From Atopobium sp. (GTDB taxonomy: Bacteria; Actinomycetota; Coriobacteriia; Coriobacteriales; Atopobiaceae), in the NCBI GenBank assembly GCA_018376005.1, contig JAHACE010000003.1, forward strand, positions 1 to 28,117: a DNA stretch of 28,117 nucleotides. The letters are read 5' to 3'. Positions within the stretch are counted from its first letter, which is position 1; the number at the start of each line of letters is the position of its first letter. The position numbers and the translations under genes were made by a program. The notes beneath the pieces are model-generated. The model saw nothing but the letters and a program-made list of their open reading frames with translations, made no database searches and was not told the origin of the DNA. Below are positions 7,075 through 14,518 of this stretch, one piece after another.

Positions 7075-7638
7075 TTAGAGCTGACCAACAAGGTCAAGGC
7101 TTGGCTTCAGGGTCTCAGCACCTGGCTGCCACTTAGCTGGGCAGACCTGATCGCCGTGCTCTGCAACAAACTGTGCAGCCTGGAGAAGACGGAGAAGCTC
7201 CTCAGCGTTACGGCCAATGCCACCAGCGGTGACAAGCTCAACCTGAATGACACCCTCAGGGTCAACGATGAAAGCACCGCGCTCGGCAAGGCCAGCATCC
7301 TCAATAAGGACCTCAAAGTTCCTTGCAAGAACGTGAGCTGGGTCAGCGAGCATTGGGTAGGTTACCTTAGAGATACGCTCGGACTCCTCGTGCCATGCCT
7401 TGTGGACAAACTCAGTGTCGCAAGAGACAGAGTAGACCTCTGCGCCAGCAGCCTGGAACTTGTCATAGTTGTTAGCAAGATCCTCAAGCTCAGTTGGGCA
7501 AACAAAGGTAAAGTCAGCTGGATAGAAGAAGAACAGGCTCCACTTGCCCAGTGTGGACTCTTTGCTTACCTCAGTGATGTCACCGTTGTGGAATGCGTTT
7601 ACCTTAAAATCACCAATTTGCTTACCAATAAGAGACAT
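7075..7638 (-). CDS. ahpC: alkyl hydroperoxide reductase AhpC, typical 2-Cys peroxiredoxin
   Basis: A 187-residue peroxiredoxin that reduces hydrogen peroxide, organic peroxides and peroxynitrite in the cytoplasm. The peroxidatic cysteine is C47 in FTFVCPTE and the resolving cysteine is C166 in DQVCPAKW, at the positions and length usual for the AhpC/Prx1 class. AAAGGA lies seven bases before the ATG. It is the first gene of an operon with the AhpF-like reductase, which would restore its disulfide. A consensus-like promoter and a PerR/Fur-type palindrome lie upstream, consistent with peroxide or metal control. Confidence 0.97.
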   Translation of the reverse strand: MSLIGKQIGDFKVNAFHNGDITEVSKESTLGKWSLFFFYPADFTFVCPTELEDLANNYDKFQAAGAEVYSVSCDTEFVHKAWHEESERISKVTYPMLADPAHVLARNFEVLIEDAGLAERGAFIVDPEGVIQVELVTAGGIGRNAEELLRLLQAAQFVAEHGDQVCPAKWQPGAETLKPSLDLVGQL

Positions 7639-7688
7639 AGTCAGTTCCTTTCTGTAAGTAAAACAATTTGTAAAACGTGCTAGTTAGA

Positions 7689-7716
7689 AGTTTACTCTCT
7701 TTAACTCTTTTGTCAA
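7689..7716 (-). promoter_or_regulatory. ahpC promoter
   Basis: On the minus strand TTGACA (7711-7716 in plus coordinates) and TAAACT (7689-7694) are separated by 16 bases. The -35 box is perfect. Confidence 0.7.
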
Positions 7717-7717
7717 T

Positions 7718-7736
7718 AACAATAATGATTACTATT
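7718..7736 (-). promoter_or_regulatory. PerR/Fur-like operator at the ahpC promoter
   Basis: The minus strand reads AATAGTAATCATTATTGTT just upstream of the -35 box, a near-palindrome of nine-base arms around one central base. Its centre TAATCATTAT matches the core of the Bacillus PerR/Fur consensus (TTATAATNATTATAA); 11 of 14 defined positions agree. Binding there would block RNA polymerase. The regulator is not in the window. Confidence 0.5.
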
Positions 7737-7745
7737 TATATCCAC

Positions 7746-7777
7746 AAAAAGAAACAGGCCAGATTACTCTGACCTGT
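7746..7777 (-). terminator. terminator of tRNA-Val
   Basis: On the minus strand ACAGGTCAGA pairs with TCTGGCCTGT around a four-base loop, with one G-T pair, and is followed by TTTCTTTTTG. Confidence 0.85.
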
Positions 7778-7784
7778 GAACAGT

Positions 7785-7860
7785 TGGTGGGCGTTATAAG
7801 ATTTGAACTTATGACCTCTTCCGTGTCAGGGAAGCGCTCGTCCCCCTGAGCTAAACGCCC
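7785..7860 (-). tRNA. tRNA-Val (GAC)
   Basis: The minus strand folds as a full cloverleaf with acceptor GGGCGTT/AACGCCC, anticodon loop CTGACAC giving GAC, and T loop TTCAAAT. The 3' CCA is encoded (7785-7787). This isoacceptor reads GUC and GUU codons. Confidence 0.95.
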
Positions 7861-7894
7861 GAATATGTTTGCTGCTGGGGATGCAGCAAGGGAT

Positions 7895-7923
7895 ATATTA
7901 CGAGAAACCCGCCCCTCTTGCAA
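7895..7923 (-). promoter_or_regulatory. tRNA-Val promoter
   Basis: On the minus strand TTGCAA (7918-7923) and TAATAT (7895-7900) are 17 bases apart. The spacer contains GGGTTTCTCG, a partial copy of the repeated motif of this window. Confidence 0.6.
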
Positions 7924-8073
7924 CCGTCAAACTCAACTTTTTTAGAAATTTGCAAAAGAGCGTCTTGTCAATGCATTGATGACTATTTAAATACCGCGGG
8001 CTATCAAATGAATGACCGCCTTTTAAACCCGTACGTCTTCTGCACCTCAATTATTAAAAAATAGGCAAATGGA

Positions 8074-8102
8074 TTGTAAAAGCATACGGTCAGAAGTATT
8101 AT
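8074..8102 (+). promoter_or_regulatory. promoter of the AT-rich membrane protein gene
   Basis: TTGTAA (8074-8079) and TATTAT (8097-8102) are exactly 17 bases apart. Transcription would start near 8109, leaving a leader of about 23 bases that includes the ribosome site. Confidence 0.65.
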
Positions 8103-8131
8103 GGCAAGTCGTTCGATTGAGGGAGAAACTT

Positions 8132-8680
8132 ATGAACTTTCTGGAATATAACAAAGACGAGAAGCTATGCTTTAATTATAAGAAATCATGCGGTCTCTGG
8201 TTAATTGTTGTAGCTCTCATTATTTTTGCAGCTACCGTAATAGGTGGAAAACAGATTATCAATATGTCCGTATTTAGCTTTGGATATGTTGCAGCCTTCT
8301 TATCAATAAATACAAATAAGAAAGTTCTCAATAAGTTTTCCGATGGTCCTTCAAGTAAGTTCCAGAACAAAATGTCTCTATACGCGGTGATTTTCTTATT
8401 CATTTTGATGTTTTTATTAGGTGGACCATTTTTTGCAACTGAAAACTGGAGACTTATTTGGTTGGGCGCGTTAATGGCCACGGCGCTGCACTTTTTCCTC
8501 TATTACTTTGTACACGGAAAATCGATGATCTATTTGGCTATACTCTGCGCCGTTAATGTTGGTATAGGCTATATTTTTCCAGACATCCCACTGACAATAA
8601 CTGCCTATATTGATGCAGCAATTAAACTTGGCTTTGGAATATACCTATTCTTTTTCTCAAAGCCAACTCAACAAAAATAA
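8132..8680 (+). CDS. polytopic membrane protein of unknown function
   Basis: A 182-residue protein. I start at the ATG at 8132, because GAGGGAG (8119-8125) lies six bases before it and the promoter lies just upstream; the frame opens 63 bases earlier at an ATG without a ribosome site. The polar N-terminus of about 20 residues is followed by about six hydrophobic segments: WLIVVALIIFAATVIGG, the MSVFSFGYVAAFL region, YAVIFLFILMFLLGG, LIWLGALMATALHFFLYYF, MIYLAILCAVNVGIGYIF and a final KLGFGIYLFFF. The motif SDGPSSKFQNKM sits in a loop. It may belong to an uncharacterised family such as DUF6609, but I recall this only weakly. It is the only complete rightward protein gene between 5.3 kb and the right end, is AT-richer than its neighbours and sits next to a tRNA gene, so it may have been acquired. 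Confidence 0.75.
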   Translation: MNFLEYNKDEKLCFNYKKSCGLWLIVVALIIFAATVIGGKQIINMSVFSFGYVAAFLSINTNKKVLNKFSDGPSSKFQNKMSLYAVIFLFILMFLLGGPFFATENWRLIWLGALMATALHFFLYYFVHGKSMIYLAILCAVNVGIGYIFPDIPLTITAYIDAAIKLGFGIYLFFFSKPTQQK

Positions 8681-8687
8681 CCTTCGC

Positions 8688-8891
8688 CTAGAGTCCGTGT
8701 GCGTCAAACGTGTCCTTAACCAAAGCTACAAGCATTGGTATAAACACAGCCACGCCTGCTAAAAGCATTGGATTGTCACGTACTTCCGGAATGTCCTGTA
8801 AGAAATTCTGCAGATCATAGACAAGACCAACGGCAACGGCAATAAGAATAGGTGCCAGAATAATCAAAATAGGATTTGGTGGTTTACGCAT
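8688..8891 (-). CDS. small two-helix membrane protein, unknown function
   Basis: A 67-residue protein starting MRKPPNPILIILAPILIAVAVGL. One helix covers about residues 6-23 and a second one (MLLAGVAVFIPMLVALV) about 42-58, joined by a polar loop. I use the ATG at 8891, because an upstream TTG start has no ribosome site; GAAAG about ten bases before the ATG is weak. It converges with the preceding gene, eight bases apart. No family recognised. Confidence 0.6.
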   Translation of the reverse strand: MRKPPNPILIILAPILIAVAVGLVYDLQNFLQDIPEVRDNPMLLAGVAVFIPMLVALVKDTFDAHGL

Positions 8892-8988
8892 AAGGATGCT
8901 TTCTTTTACAAGTACTGCACACGCAGCGGTCCAATAGAGCAAAGATACGTATCAAGCCACATTCTGGCTTTTCTTCCTTACTTCTTCC

Positions 8989-10287
8989 CTACTTCTTACG
9001 CTTAACCTTAATTTGAATGCCAGAGGTCTCTGGACGAGACGATGTAGAAGCAACAGCGCCTTTCTCGCCATTTACAAAAGCCGAGAAACGCTGACGGAAA
9101 CGATTCCACTTGTGGTAGATAGGCTCGTGATCATGAGATCTGAGACCCAAAAGCATGCTTGCTGCCAGAGTTGGAAGCAGATACTCAATAGCGCGCCAAA
9201 GTACAAAACCTGCAGCAATTTCCTCGCCAAACATATGGCCAAACAGGAAGGCAAAGCCACCCTCAGCGCCACCAGTGCCACCAGGAAGTGGAATGGCCGA
9301 GGTCAAGAGCTCAAGCATTGAACCAGATGCAAGGCAGGTCAGGAGGTCTGCGGGTTGGCCGAGCGCACGCAGAACAAAGTATGGCAGTGCATAGAGGCAG
9401 CCAAGCTGGACCAAGGTAACCAGCAGAACAACGCACATCTCTGGGATGTTCTTTGCGGCAGTCTTAAAGCCGTTAGAGAACTCATCTACCTGTGTGTTAA
9501 TGATGCCATGCCAGTGGTCGTACTGCTTTACGATACGAAGACGTGAAAGCAGCCTTAAGCCCCAGTTGCCCACGGTCTTAACCATTTTAGGAAGCAGACA
9601 AATGGCCAAAATAACTGCAACCATCACTATCTTTGCGCCAAACAAAATAACGCCAATAACGGTTACATCGCCAAATTGCTCGTAGAAATAATTGGCCCTA
9701 AAGATAAGCATCAGAGCTGCAAAGATGCCCTCGCCCGCCTCATACATGACAAAACGCGTGAACTGCAATGCTCCTGCCTGACCAACGGAAATTCCCGCAC
9801 GAGTGAGGCGATAAATCTGAGCAGGAGCAGCACCTGCACCGTTTGGCGTGAGGTTCATGAAGAAGATGCCCGACGCCTCAACGCTCATCAGGTCACGGAC
9901 ACCAACAGGACTCTCGGGGTCTGTAATGACTGAAATAACATAGGCGAGAATACCCAGGAAATAGTAGACAAAGTAGCAAAGTGCGCCAGCAATAAGCCAG
10001 CCTGTATCCACGTCTGCTAGAGCAACAACAAACTCATCAAACTGACCAGAGAAAACGATATAGAGTGCGTACAGTATTACAACCGCAAAGAGGAAGAGAA
10101 TGCTCTTTCTAACTTGACCAAAGCTCTCTTTTGCCTCTTCTACCTGCTCAGATGAAGAAGTTGGAGCAACACTAATCTTAGGCTTTTTGGTTGAAACACC
10201 CTTAACGGTTGTAGATCCAATCTTCACCGTTACCTTCGGTGTAGATGAGGGGTGCTCGGTTTCAGACGCGCCATCTGGGCGATCCAT
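8989..10287 (-). CDS. UPF0104 / lysylphosphatidylglycerol-synthase-TM-like membrane protein
   Basis: A 432-residue protein with a hydrophilic N-terminus of about 60 residues, then seven or eight transmembrane segments, then a basic tail ending in KVKRKK. Two family motifs of the LPG_synthase_TM/UPF0104 group are visible: FFMNLTPNGAGAAPAQIYRL and the loop IPLPGGTGGAEGGFAF. Relatives include the flippase-like half of MprF, YbhN and AglD-like proteins, several of which move or depend on lipid intermediates. No synthase or glycosyltransferase domain is attached, so the substrate cannot be told. GGAGGT precedes the ATG at 10287; an upstream in-frame start would add 16 residues. It follows mnmA by 107 bases, a gap that holds one copy of the repeated motif (10365-10378). 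Confidence 0.85.
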   Translation of the reverse strand: MDRPDGASETEHPSSTPKVTVKIGSTTVKGVSTKKPKISVAPTSSSEQVEEAKESFGQVRKSILFLFAVVILYALYIVFSGQFDEFVVALADVDTGWLIAGALCYFVYYFLGILAYVISVITDPESPVGVRDLMSVEASGIFFMNLTPNGAGAAPAQIYRLTRAGISVGQAGALQFTRFVMYEAGEGIFAALMLIFRANYFYEQFGDVTVIGVILFGAKIVMVAVILAICLLPKMVKTVGNWGLRLLSRLRIVKQYDHWHGIINTQVDEFSNGFKTAAKNIPEMCVVLLVTLVQLGCLYALPYFVLRALGQPADLLTCLASGSMLELLTSAIPLPGGTGGAEGGFAFLFGHMFGEEIAAGFVLWRAIEYLLPTLAASMLLGLRSHDHEPIYHKWNRFRQRFSAFVNGEKGAVASTSSRPETSGIQIKVKRKK

Positions 10288-10394
10288 GGGCACCTCCTTG
10301 GACTCTGGATCACAATACGTGTACAGAAACAACACTCTTTGCAGGTAAACAATGCAACCTCAAAGGGTTTCTCGCCACCTACCTGCTTTTCATT

Positions 10395-11480
10395 TTACAT
10401 GAACCGCTCAAGTATACCCTTGTCGGCCTCAATAATGCCACCGCCACAAACTTCCTTGCCATCGTACAAAACCGCCGATTGACCTGCTGCAACAGTTTTT
10501 ACCGGCTGATCAAATTCAATAAATCCACATTGATTATCCGTGAGCGTAAACGTTACGGGAACCAGTGCGCCTGTGTGACGAGTTCTGACCACATACCTGC
10601 CATTAGCTGCAGGTTCTCCAGAAATCCAGTGCATGTCCGAGAGCTCCATGCGACGAGTCCAGAGCGCAGGACAGTTGAGGTCAGAGGTTACATACACCAC
10701 ATTCTTAAGCGTGTCGGTTGCTACTACATAGCGAGCAGGGCCTCCACCGATGTTCAGGCCTTTTCTTTGGCCAACGGTAAAGAGGAATGCTCCATCATGG
10801 GTGCCTAGAACCTTGCCTGTCTCCCACTCAATGACGTCGCCCTGCTTTTTCTGAAAAGTGTCCAGCAAAAACGTGCGCAAGCCAACAGGGCCAATAAAAC
10901 AAATGCCGTCGGAGTCTGGCTTAGTTTCTATGCCCAGGCCTCGCTCTGCGCACAGAGCGCGCACCTCTGCCTTGGTGGCAATGTGTCCAATAGGAAAAAG
11001 CGTGCGTTCAAACAAATGACCTGGTACACGCCATAGGAAATACGTCTGATCCTTGTGAGCATCTGCGGCACGCAAAAGTTTTTTGGTGCCCGGGACGTTC
11101 TGTGCATAGTGACCCGTTGCAACAAAATCAGCACCCTCTGCAAAAGCACGTTCTGCAAAGGTGCCAAACTTGACCGTCTGGTTGCACATAACGTCTGGAT
11201 TAGGCGTACGGCCGTGCTCATAGGCATCAAGCAGGTAATCCACAACGGTAGCCTTATACTCGGCCTCACAGTTCCACACGTCCAAATCAATGCCCAGCGT
11301 TACGCAGACGCGCTCAGCATCAGCCAGGTCATCTGCCCAAGGACACTTAAAGCCGGGCAGGTCCTTGGACCAGTTGCGCATATAGATAGCCTTGACGTTA
11401 TAGCCTGCCTCAAGAAGCAAAGCCGCAGACAGCGCCGAATCAACGCCGCCACTCATGCCAAGGTAAACTAATTCTCCCAT
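10395..11480 (-). CDS. mnmA: tRNA-specific 2-thiouridylase MnmA
   Basis: A 361-residue enzyme that adenylates and then thiolates C2 of uridine 34 in tRNA-Lys, tRNA-Glu and tRNA-Gln, giving s2U. The ATP pyrophosphatase loop is SGGVDS (10-15). The two catalytic cysteines are C99 in NPDVMCNQTVKFG and C194 in SDGICFIG. GHYA, KDQTYFL and the C-terminal beta-barrel motifs TVGQRKGL and RYVV are all present, and the length is normal. AGGAG lies five bases before the ATG. The start overlaps the end of the cysteine desulfurase gene by 13 bases, so the two are translationally coupled, as in the YrvO-MnmA pair of Bacillus. Its modification lands on the same nucleotide as that of Elp3 in this window. Confidence 0.97.
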   Translation of the reverse strand: MGELVYLGMSGGVDSALSAALLLEAGYNVKAIYMRNWSKDLPGFKCPWADDLADAERVCVTLGIDLDVWNCEAEYKATVVDYLLDAYEHGRTPNPDVMCNQTVKFGTFAERAFAEGADFVATGHYAQNVPGTKKLLRAADAHKDQTYFLWRVPGHLFERTLFPIGHIATKAEVRALCAERGLGIETKPDSDGICFIGPVGLRTFLLDTFQKKQGDVIEWETGKVLGTHDGAFLFTVGQRKGLNIGGGPARYVVATDTLKNVVYVTSDLNCPALWTRRMELSDMHWISGEPAANGRYVVRTRHTGALVPVTFTLTDNQCGFIEFDQPVKTVAAGQSAVLYDGKEVCGGGIIEADKGILERFM

Positions 11481-12673
11481 GTCACTCCTACACGAGCGGA
11501 CTCCTGCTTGACAGCCTCAGCGATTGCCCAAGCTGCGTACAAGATGTCGTCTTCTGTGGTAGTTCTTCCAAGCGTTAACCTGAGGCTTCCCGCAGCTACT
11601 TCTCGCGGTGCTCCAATTGCCTCAAGCACGTGAGATATTTGCATCTTTGATGCGGCGCAGGCAGAGCCCGTTCCCACCGACACGCCTAGACGCTCAAGCA
11701 AAATAACCAGACGGCGAGCTTCAAGTCCCGGGAAAGAAACGTGTAGCAAATTAGGAAGCCTCAGCTTGGCGTTCTTTGGCCCCGAGACAATCATCTGCGG
11801 AAACTCTATGCAAAGCAGCTCCTGTAGCTGATCTCTGAGGCGAGAAACCCGTTTTGCCTCGTCAGTGCGAGTCTCATCAGCAAGCGCTAAAGCACACGCA
11901 AAGCCAATGACGCCCGCGACGTTCTCCGTACCTGAACGAACACCGCCTTCTTGTCCGCCGCCGAGCACCAGCGGCCTTAAGCGCACATCATCGGAGGCCC
12001 ACAAGAGACCCACCTGCTTTGGACCGGAAAGCTTTGCTGCGGAAAGCGTCAACATATCCACACCCAAAGACGACACGTTCACGCTCAGGTATGCCGCAGC
12101 TTGAGAGGCGTCTACGTGCAAATGCAGCGGACGAGTCTCCCCTGCCGCAAGCCTGCGCGAGCGCTCCTTGGCAAGTACCTGCGAAATCTCTCGGATAGGC
12201 TGAATGGTGCCAATCTCCCCGTTTGCAAGTTCAATGGAAACCAGCTCGGTCTCTGGCTTGAGCGCTTTTGCAACCCGCTCTGGGTCCACACGACCGTCTG
12301 CTTCTACACGAAGTGTCTTGTGCGAGAAAATCCCTGCACACGCAAGGACGCTCTCATGCTCAATAGCATCAACGATAACGTGCGCGTCTTCAGAGACCGT
12401 TGCAAACGCCAGGTTGTTGGCCTCTGTAGCACCTGCTGTGAGCACCACGTTTCCTGGACGAGCACCAATGACATGCGCCAAGACAGCGCGAGCACGTTCC
12501 ACCTCGTCACGAACCTGGCGAGACAGAGCATACGGTGCTGAGGGGTTGTAGAACTTCTCCGTGAAGTATGGAATCATTGCATCAACTACACGTGGATCCA
12601 TAGGTGTAGCTGCGGCAAAGTCCAGGTACACGTTGCCTGTTGGATGTTCTGGTTTTGCAGAAGGCATGTGCAT
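11468..12673 (-). CDS. cysteine desulfurase, probable sulfur donor for MnmA
   Basis: A 401-residue PLP enzyme of the NifS/IscS class V family that takes sulfur from cysteine and hands it on as a persulfide. Visible are the N-terminal YLDFAAATPMDPRV, TAGATEANN (79-87), H107 stacking on PLP in AIEHES, D188 in HVDASQ, the Schiff-base lysine K214 and the mobile-loop cysteine C339 in GTGSACAASK. The segment usually Ser-Ala-His-Lys reads Ser-Ala-Ala-Lys here. AAAGGA six bases before the first ATG fixes the start. Overlap with mnmA marks it as the dedicated partner for tRNA thiolation, like YrvO. No IscU or SufU scaffold is next to it, so a role in Fe-S assembly is possible but not suggested by context. 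Confidence 0.93.
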   Translation of the reverse strand: MHMPSAKPEHPTGNVYLDFAAATPMDPRVVDAMIPYFTEKFYNPSAPYALSRQVRDEVERARAVLAHVIGARPGNVVLTAGATEANNLAFATVSEDAHVIVDAIEHESVLACAGIFSHKTLRVEADGRVDPERVAKALKPETELVSIELANGEIGTIQPIREISQVLAKERSRRLAAGETRPLHLHVDASQAAAYLSVNVSSLGVDMLTLSAAKLSGPKQVGLLWASDDVRLRPLVLGGGQEGGVRSGTENVAGVIGFACALALADETRTDEAKRVSRLRDQLQELLCIEFPQMIVSGPKNAKLRLPNLLHVSFPGLEARRLVILLERLGVSVGTGSACAASKMQISHVLEAIGAPREVAAGSLRLTLGRTTTEDDILYAAWAIAEAVKQESARVGVTWEN

Positions 12674-12778
12674 TACAAATCCTTTGGGTTTCTCGCGGTC
12701 TTGCGGGCTTACGTGCGTGCGGGCGGGCCGGTAGTCGGCGACTTGCTGTCGAGCGGTCCGGCGGTTGGTGCGCGACGG

Positions 12779-13702
12779 TTACGACTTGTCAGGCGAATCT
12801 GGCGACGTAAACGTCATGTTCTGGAAACGAGCAGATACAAAACTATCATCGTAGTGAGTATCTACCCACATCTCAAACGCGTTTGTTGGAGGAATGCCAG
12901 CGTCTCTCTGAGCTTTTCTCGCCAAACACGCCACTGTCATAGTGATGTCGGCAACAAGATATACTGTAAGCAGGGTAACAAAAATTGCTTGCCTTTTTGA
13001 TGTTGGCTCGCCAATCTTGTAGAGCGCGCGAGGCATGATGACGCGACACCAAATCAGGCCCAAAATGCCCCAGAAGCCCAAGAATCGCCAGGCCACCCAC
13101 TGTGTGATGGCGTCTGGAAGATGGGCATACGTCCATGATTCCGAGTGGAAAATCTCTTGCATTCCCCAGCCGGTAAGCTGCTCCAGCGTGCCGCCAACAA
13201 CAACTGAAACCAGGAAAATGACCAGGTTATTGGCGTGATGCTTGTGCAACTGGTAGCAAATTACCGTCAGAAACACCGCGCCGGTTCCGTAAAGTGGAGA
13301 GAACGGTCCCCAAATAAGGCCTACCCTGCTCTCGGTCAGGCCGGCGGTAATGAGCATCCAAATCTCTTCAATAAGAAGACCGGCCATGCAGCCCACTATG
13401 AAGAGGATGACCACCTGGTACCAGCCAAGATGCATCGTGTCCAAATACGCCGAGAGCTCAGCTTGCGTTGGTTTTGGCTTGGAGAACGGAGCGGCTGGTG
13501 CAGGTGACACGATGTCTGATGCGACACCGGCCGCGCCGTCAGGTGCGTCCGATGCAACGCCAGGAGCATCGCCTGCGAGCCCATCGATCTTCTCGCCAGA
13601 CGAGAGCCAGCCCCAAAAATAGCGCACCACGCGAACAAAACCGCTTGCGACAAGATACGCAAGCGTCAAAAGAGCTATGAGCGACGCGACAATAAAGAAC
13701 AT
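12779..13702 (-). CDS. CmpB-like putative ABC transporter permease (PF06541 type)
   Basis: A 307-residue membrane protein. After an N-terminal helix (1-25) comes a linker rich in Ala, Gly, Asp and Pro (about 36-75). Then follow five or six helices with the signature GLLIEEIWMLITAGLTESR, RVGLIWGPFSPLYGTGAV and the EQLTGWGMQEIFH region. This is the putative ABC transporter permease CmpB family, whose transport role is unproved; no ATPase partner is next to it. GAGG lies about five bases before the ATG. It is followed by a G+C-rich gap of about 105 bases and then the cysteine desulfurase gene. Confidence 0.8.
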   Translation of the reverse strand: MFFIVASLIALLTLAYLVASGFVRVVRYFWGWLSSGEKIDGLAGDAPGVASDAPDGAAGVASDIVSPAPAAPFSKPKPTQAELSAYLDTMHLGWYQVVILFIVGCMAGLLIEEIWMLITAGLTESRVGLIWGPFSPLYGTGAVFLTVICYQLHKHHANNLVIFLVSVVVGGTLEQLTGWGMQEIFHSESWTYAHLPDAITQWVAWRFLGFWGILGLIWCRVIMPRALYKIGEPTSKRQAIFVTLLTVYLVADITMTVACLARKAQRDAGIPPTNAFEMWVDTHYDDSFVSARFQNMTFTSPDSPDKS

Positions 13703-13861
13703 ACAACCTCATTCAAAAGTTCTTGTTCTATGATACGGCAAGCAACTATACTTGGCAATCTACCTGCTCTTATTTGTAAGATTTGCAAGAAAAATCCACC
13801 TCTTGCGCGCATGAGGATTCGTGGCTTTTCTAAAAAAGTTTGACGATTTTGAAATTTACAC

Positions 13862-13890
13862 TTGCACTCAGCCGTGAACTTGCGTATATT
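13862..13890 (+). promoter_or_regulatory. tRNA-Gly promoter
   Basis: TTGCAC (13862-13867) and TATATT (13885-13890) are separated by exactly 17 bases and end 13 bases before the tRNA. Confidence 0.7.
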
Positions 13891-13903
13891 ATTCCTCGCG
13901 TTC

Positions 13904-13979
13904 GCGGGCTTAGCGCAGTTGGTAGCGCGCAACCTTGCCAAGGTTGAGGTCGCGGGTTCGAACCCCGTAGCCCGCTCCA
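13904..13979 (+). tRNA. tRNA-Gly (GCC)
   Basis: Cloverleaf with acceptor GCGGGCT/AGCCCGC, anticodon loop TTGCCAA giving GCC, T loop TTCGAAC and encoded CCA (13977-13979). Confidence 0.97.
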
Positions 13980-13987
13980 TGATTTTT

Positions 13988-14012
13988 CGGCCGGATTCGT
14001 TTCGGCCTTTTT
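13988..14012 (+). terminator. terminator between tRNA-Gly and tRNA-Cys
   Basis: GGCCG (13989-13993) pairs with CGGCC (14003-14007), followed by TTTTT. It lies only ten bases after tRNA-Gly; tRNA-Cys may be reached by read-through. Confidence 0.6.
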
Positions 14013-14017
14013 CATAT

Positions 14018-14091
14018 GGCGAGATGGCCAAGTGGTAAGGCAGAGGCCTGCAAAGCCTTTATCCCCGGTTCGAATCCGGGTCTCGCCTCCA
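14018..14091 (+). tRNA. tRNA-Cys (GCA)
   Basis: Cloverleaf with acceptor GGCGAGA/TCTCGCC, anticodon loop CTGCAAA giving GCA, T loop TTCGAAT and encoded CCA. Its acceptor stem matches seven bases of the repeated motif by chance of tRNA identity. Confidence 0.97.
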
Positions 14092-14101
14092 GTGAATTGA
14101 C

Positions 14102-14131
14102 AACCCCAGCTTCGGCTGGGGTTTCTTTTTT
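14102..14131 (+). terminator. terminator of tRNA-Cys
   Basis: AACCCCAGC (14102-14110) pairs with GCTGGGGTT (14115-14123) around a TTCG tetraloop. It is followed by a T-rich run. A strong intrinsic terminator. Confidence 0.92.
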
Positions 14132-14166
14132 GCTACGGATACGCTTTTGTTTGGACTCTAGCCAGA

Positions 14167-14443
14167 CGAGCCTGAAAAGTGCAAAGAATCTGTATTTGAG
14201 ACACCGATTCTTTGACAAAATCAGGCAAATCCACAGTATCTTTAACGTTTTCAGGCAAAATTTACAGATTCTTTGCAGAAATCAGGCACGTTCTAACTAG
14301 GGTGTTGTCTCCAAATTTTGCGAGCCTGAAAGCCCCACCATGTCTGAGTAAATTTACTCAGACATGGCGAGAAAAACCGGCAAATAGCTCAGACATGGTA
14401 CGTTTTTCAGGCAAATCGTTCAGACTTGACGAGAAAATCAGGC
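14167..14443. repeat. array of TCAGGC-containing repeats
   Basis: This stretch between tRNA-Cys and the end of the STAS-HATPase gene has no gene. TCAGGC occurs at 14221, 14251, 14282, 14407 and 14438, and as its complement at 14170 and 14324. Three copies are tandem units of 30-31 bases (14207-14290) with the shape ATTCTTTG, about seven bases, TCAGGC, AAAT, then CACAG or TACAG. An inverted copy precedes them: GCCTGA, five bases, GCAAAGAATCTGTA (14170-14194). Five of the copies are followed by AAA or preceded by TTTT or AAAA. The units are too degenerate and spacer-free for a CRISPR. Confidence 0.75.
14338..14367. repeat. 30-bp perfect palindrome
   Basis: CCATGTCTGAGTAAA (14338-14352) is followed immediately by its exact complement (14353-14367). 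A further half-site, CTCAGACATGG, recurs at 14388-14398, and a weaker TTCAGACTTG follows at 14419. The last arm runs into a copy of GGCGAGAA (14366-14373). It looks like a protein-binding site or cruciform rather than a terminator. Confidence 0.85.
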
Positions 14444-14518
14444 TTACAGCAGGCTCGTGCCAACTCACGCCACCCACCTGGCGAGAAACCCGTCCACTAG
14501 CAGCGCTTTCGCACAAGA

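Noticed and set aside
12674..12778. G+C-rich gap between the cysteine desulfurase and CmpB-like genes as an RNA gene or riboswitch
   Set aside because: I found no convincing fold or known riboswitch core; it contains only a partial motif copy (12686-12696).
14018..14087. GGCGAGA and TCTCGCC at both ends of tRNA-Cys as copies of the repeated word
   Set aside because: They are the acceptor stem of the tRNA and lack the final AA; not counted.
14207..14290. Regular 30-31-base repeats as a CRISPR array
   Set aside because: Units are degenerate along their whole length, there are no distinct spacers and no cas genes.
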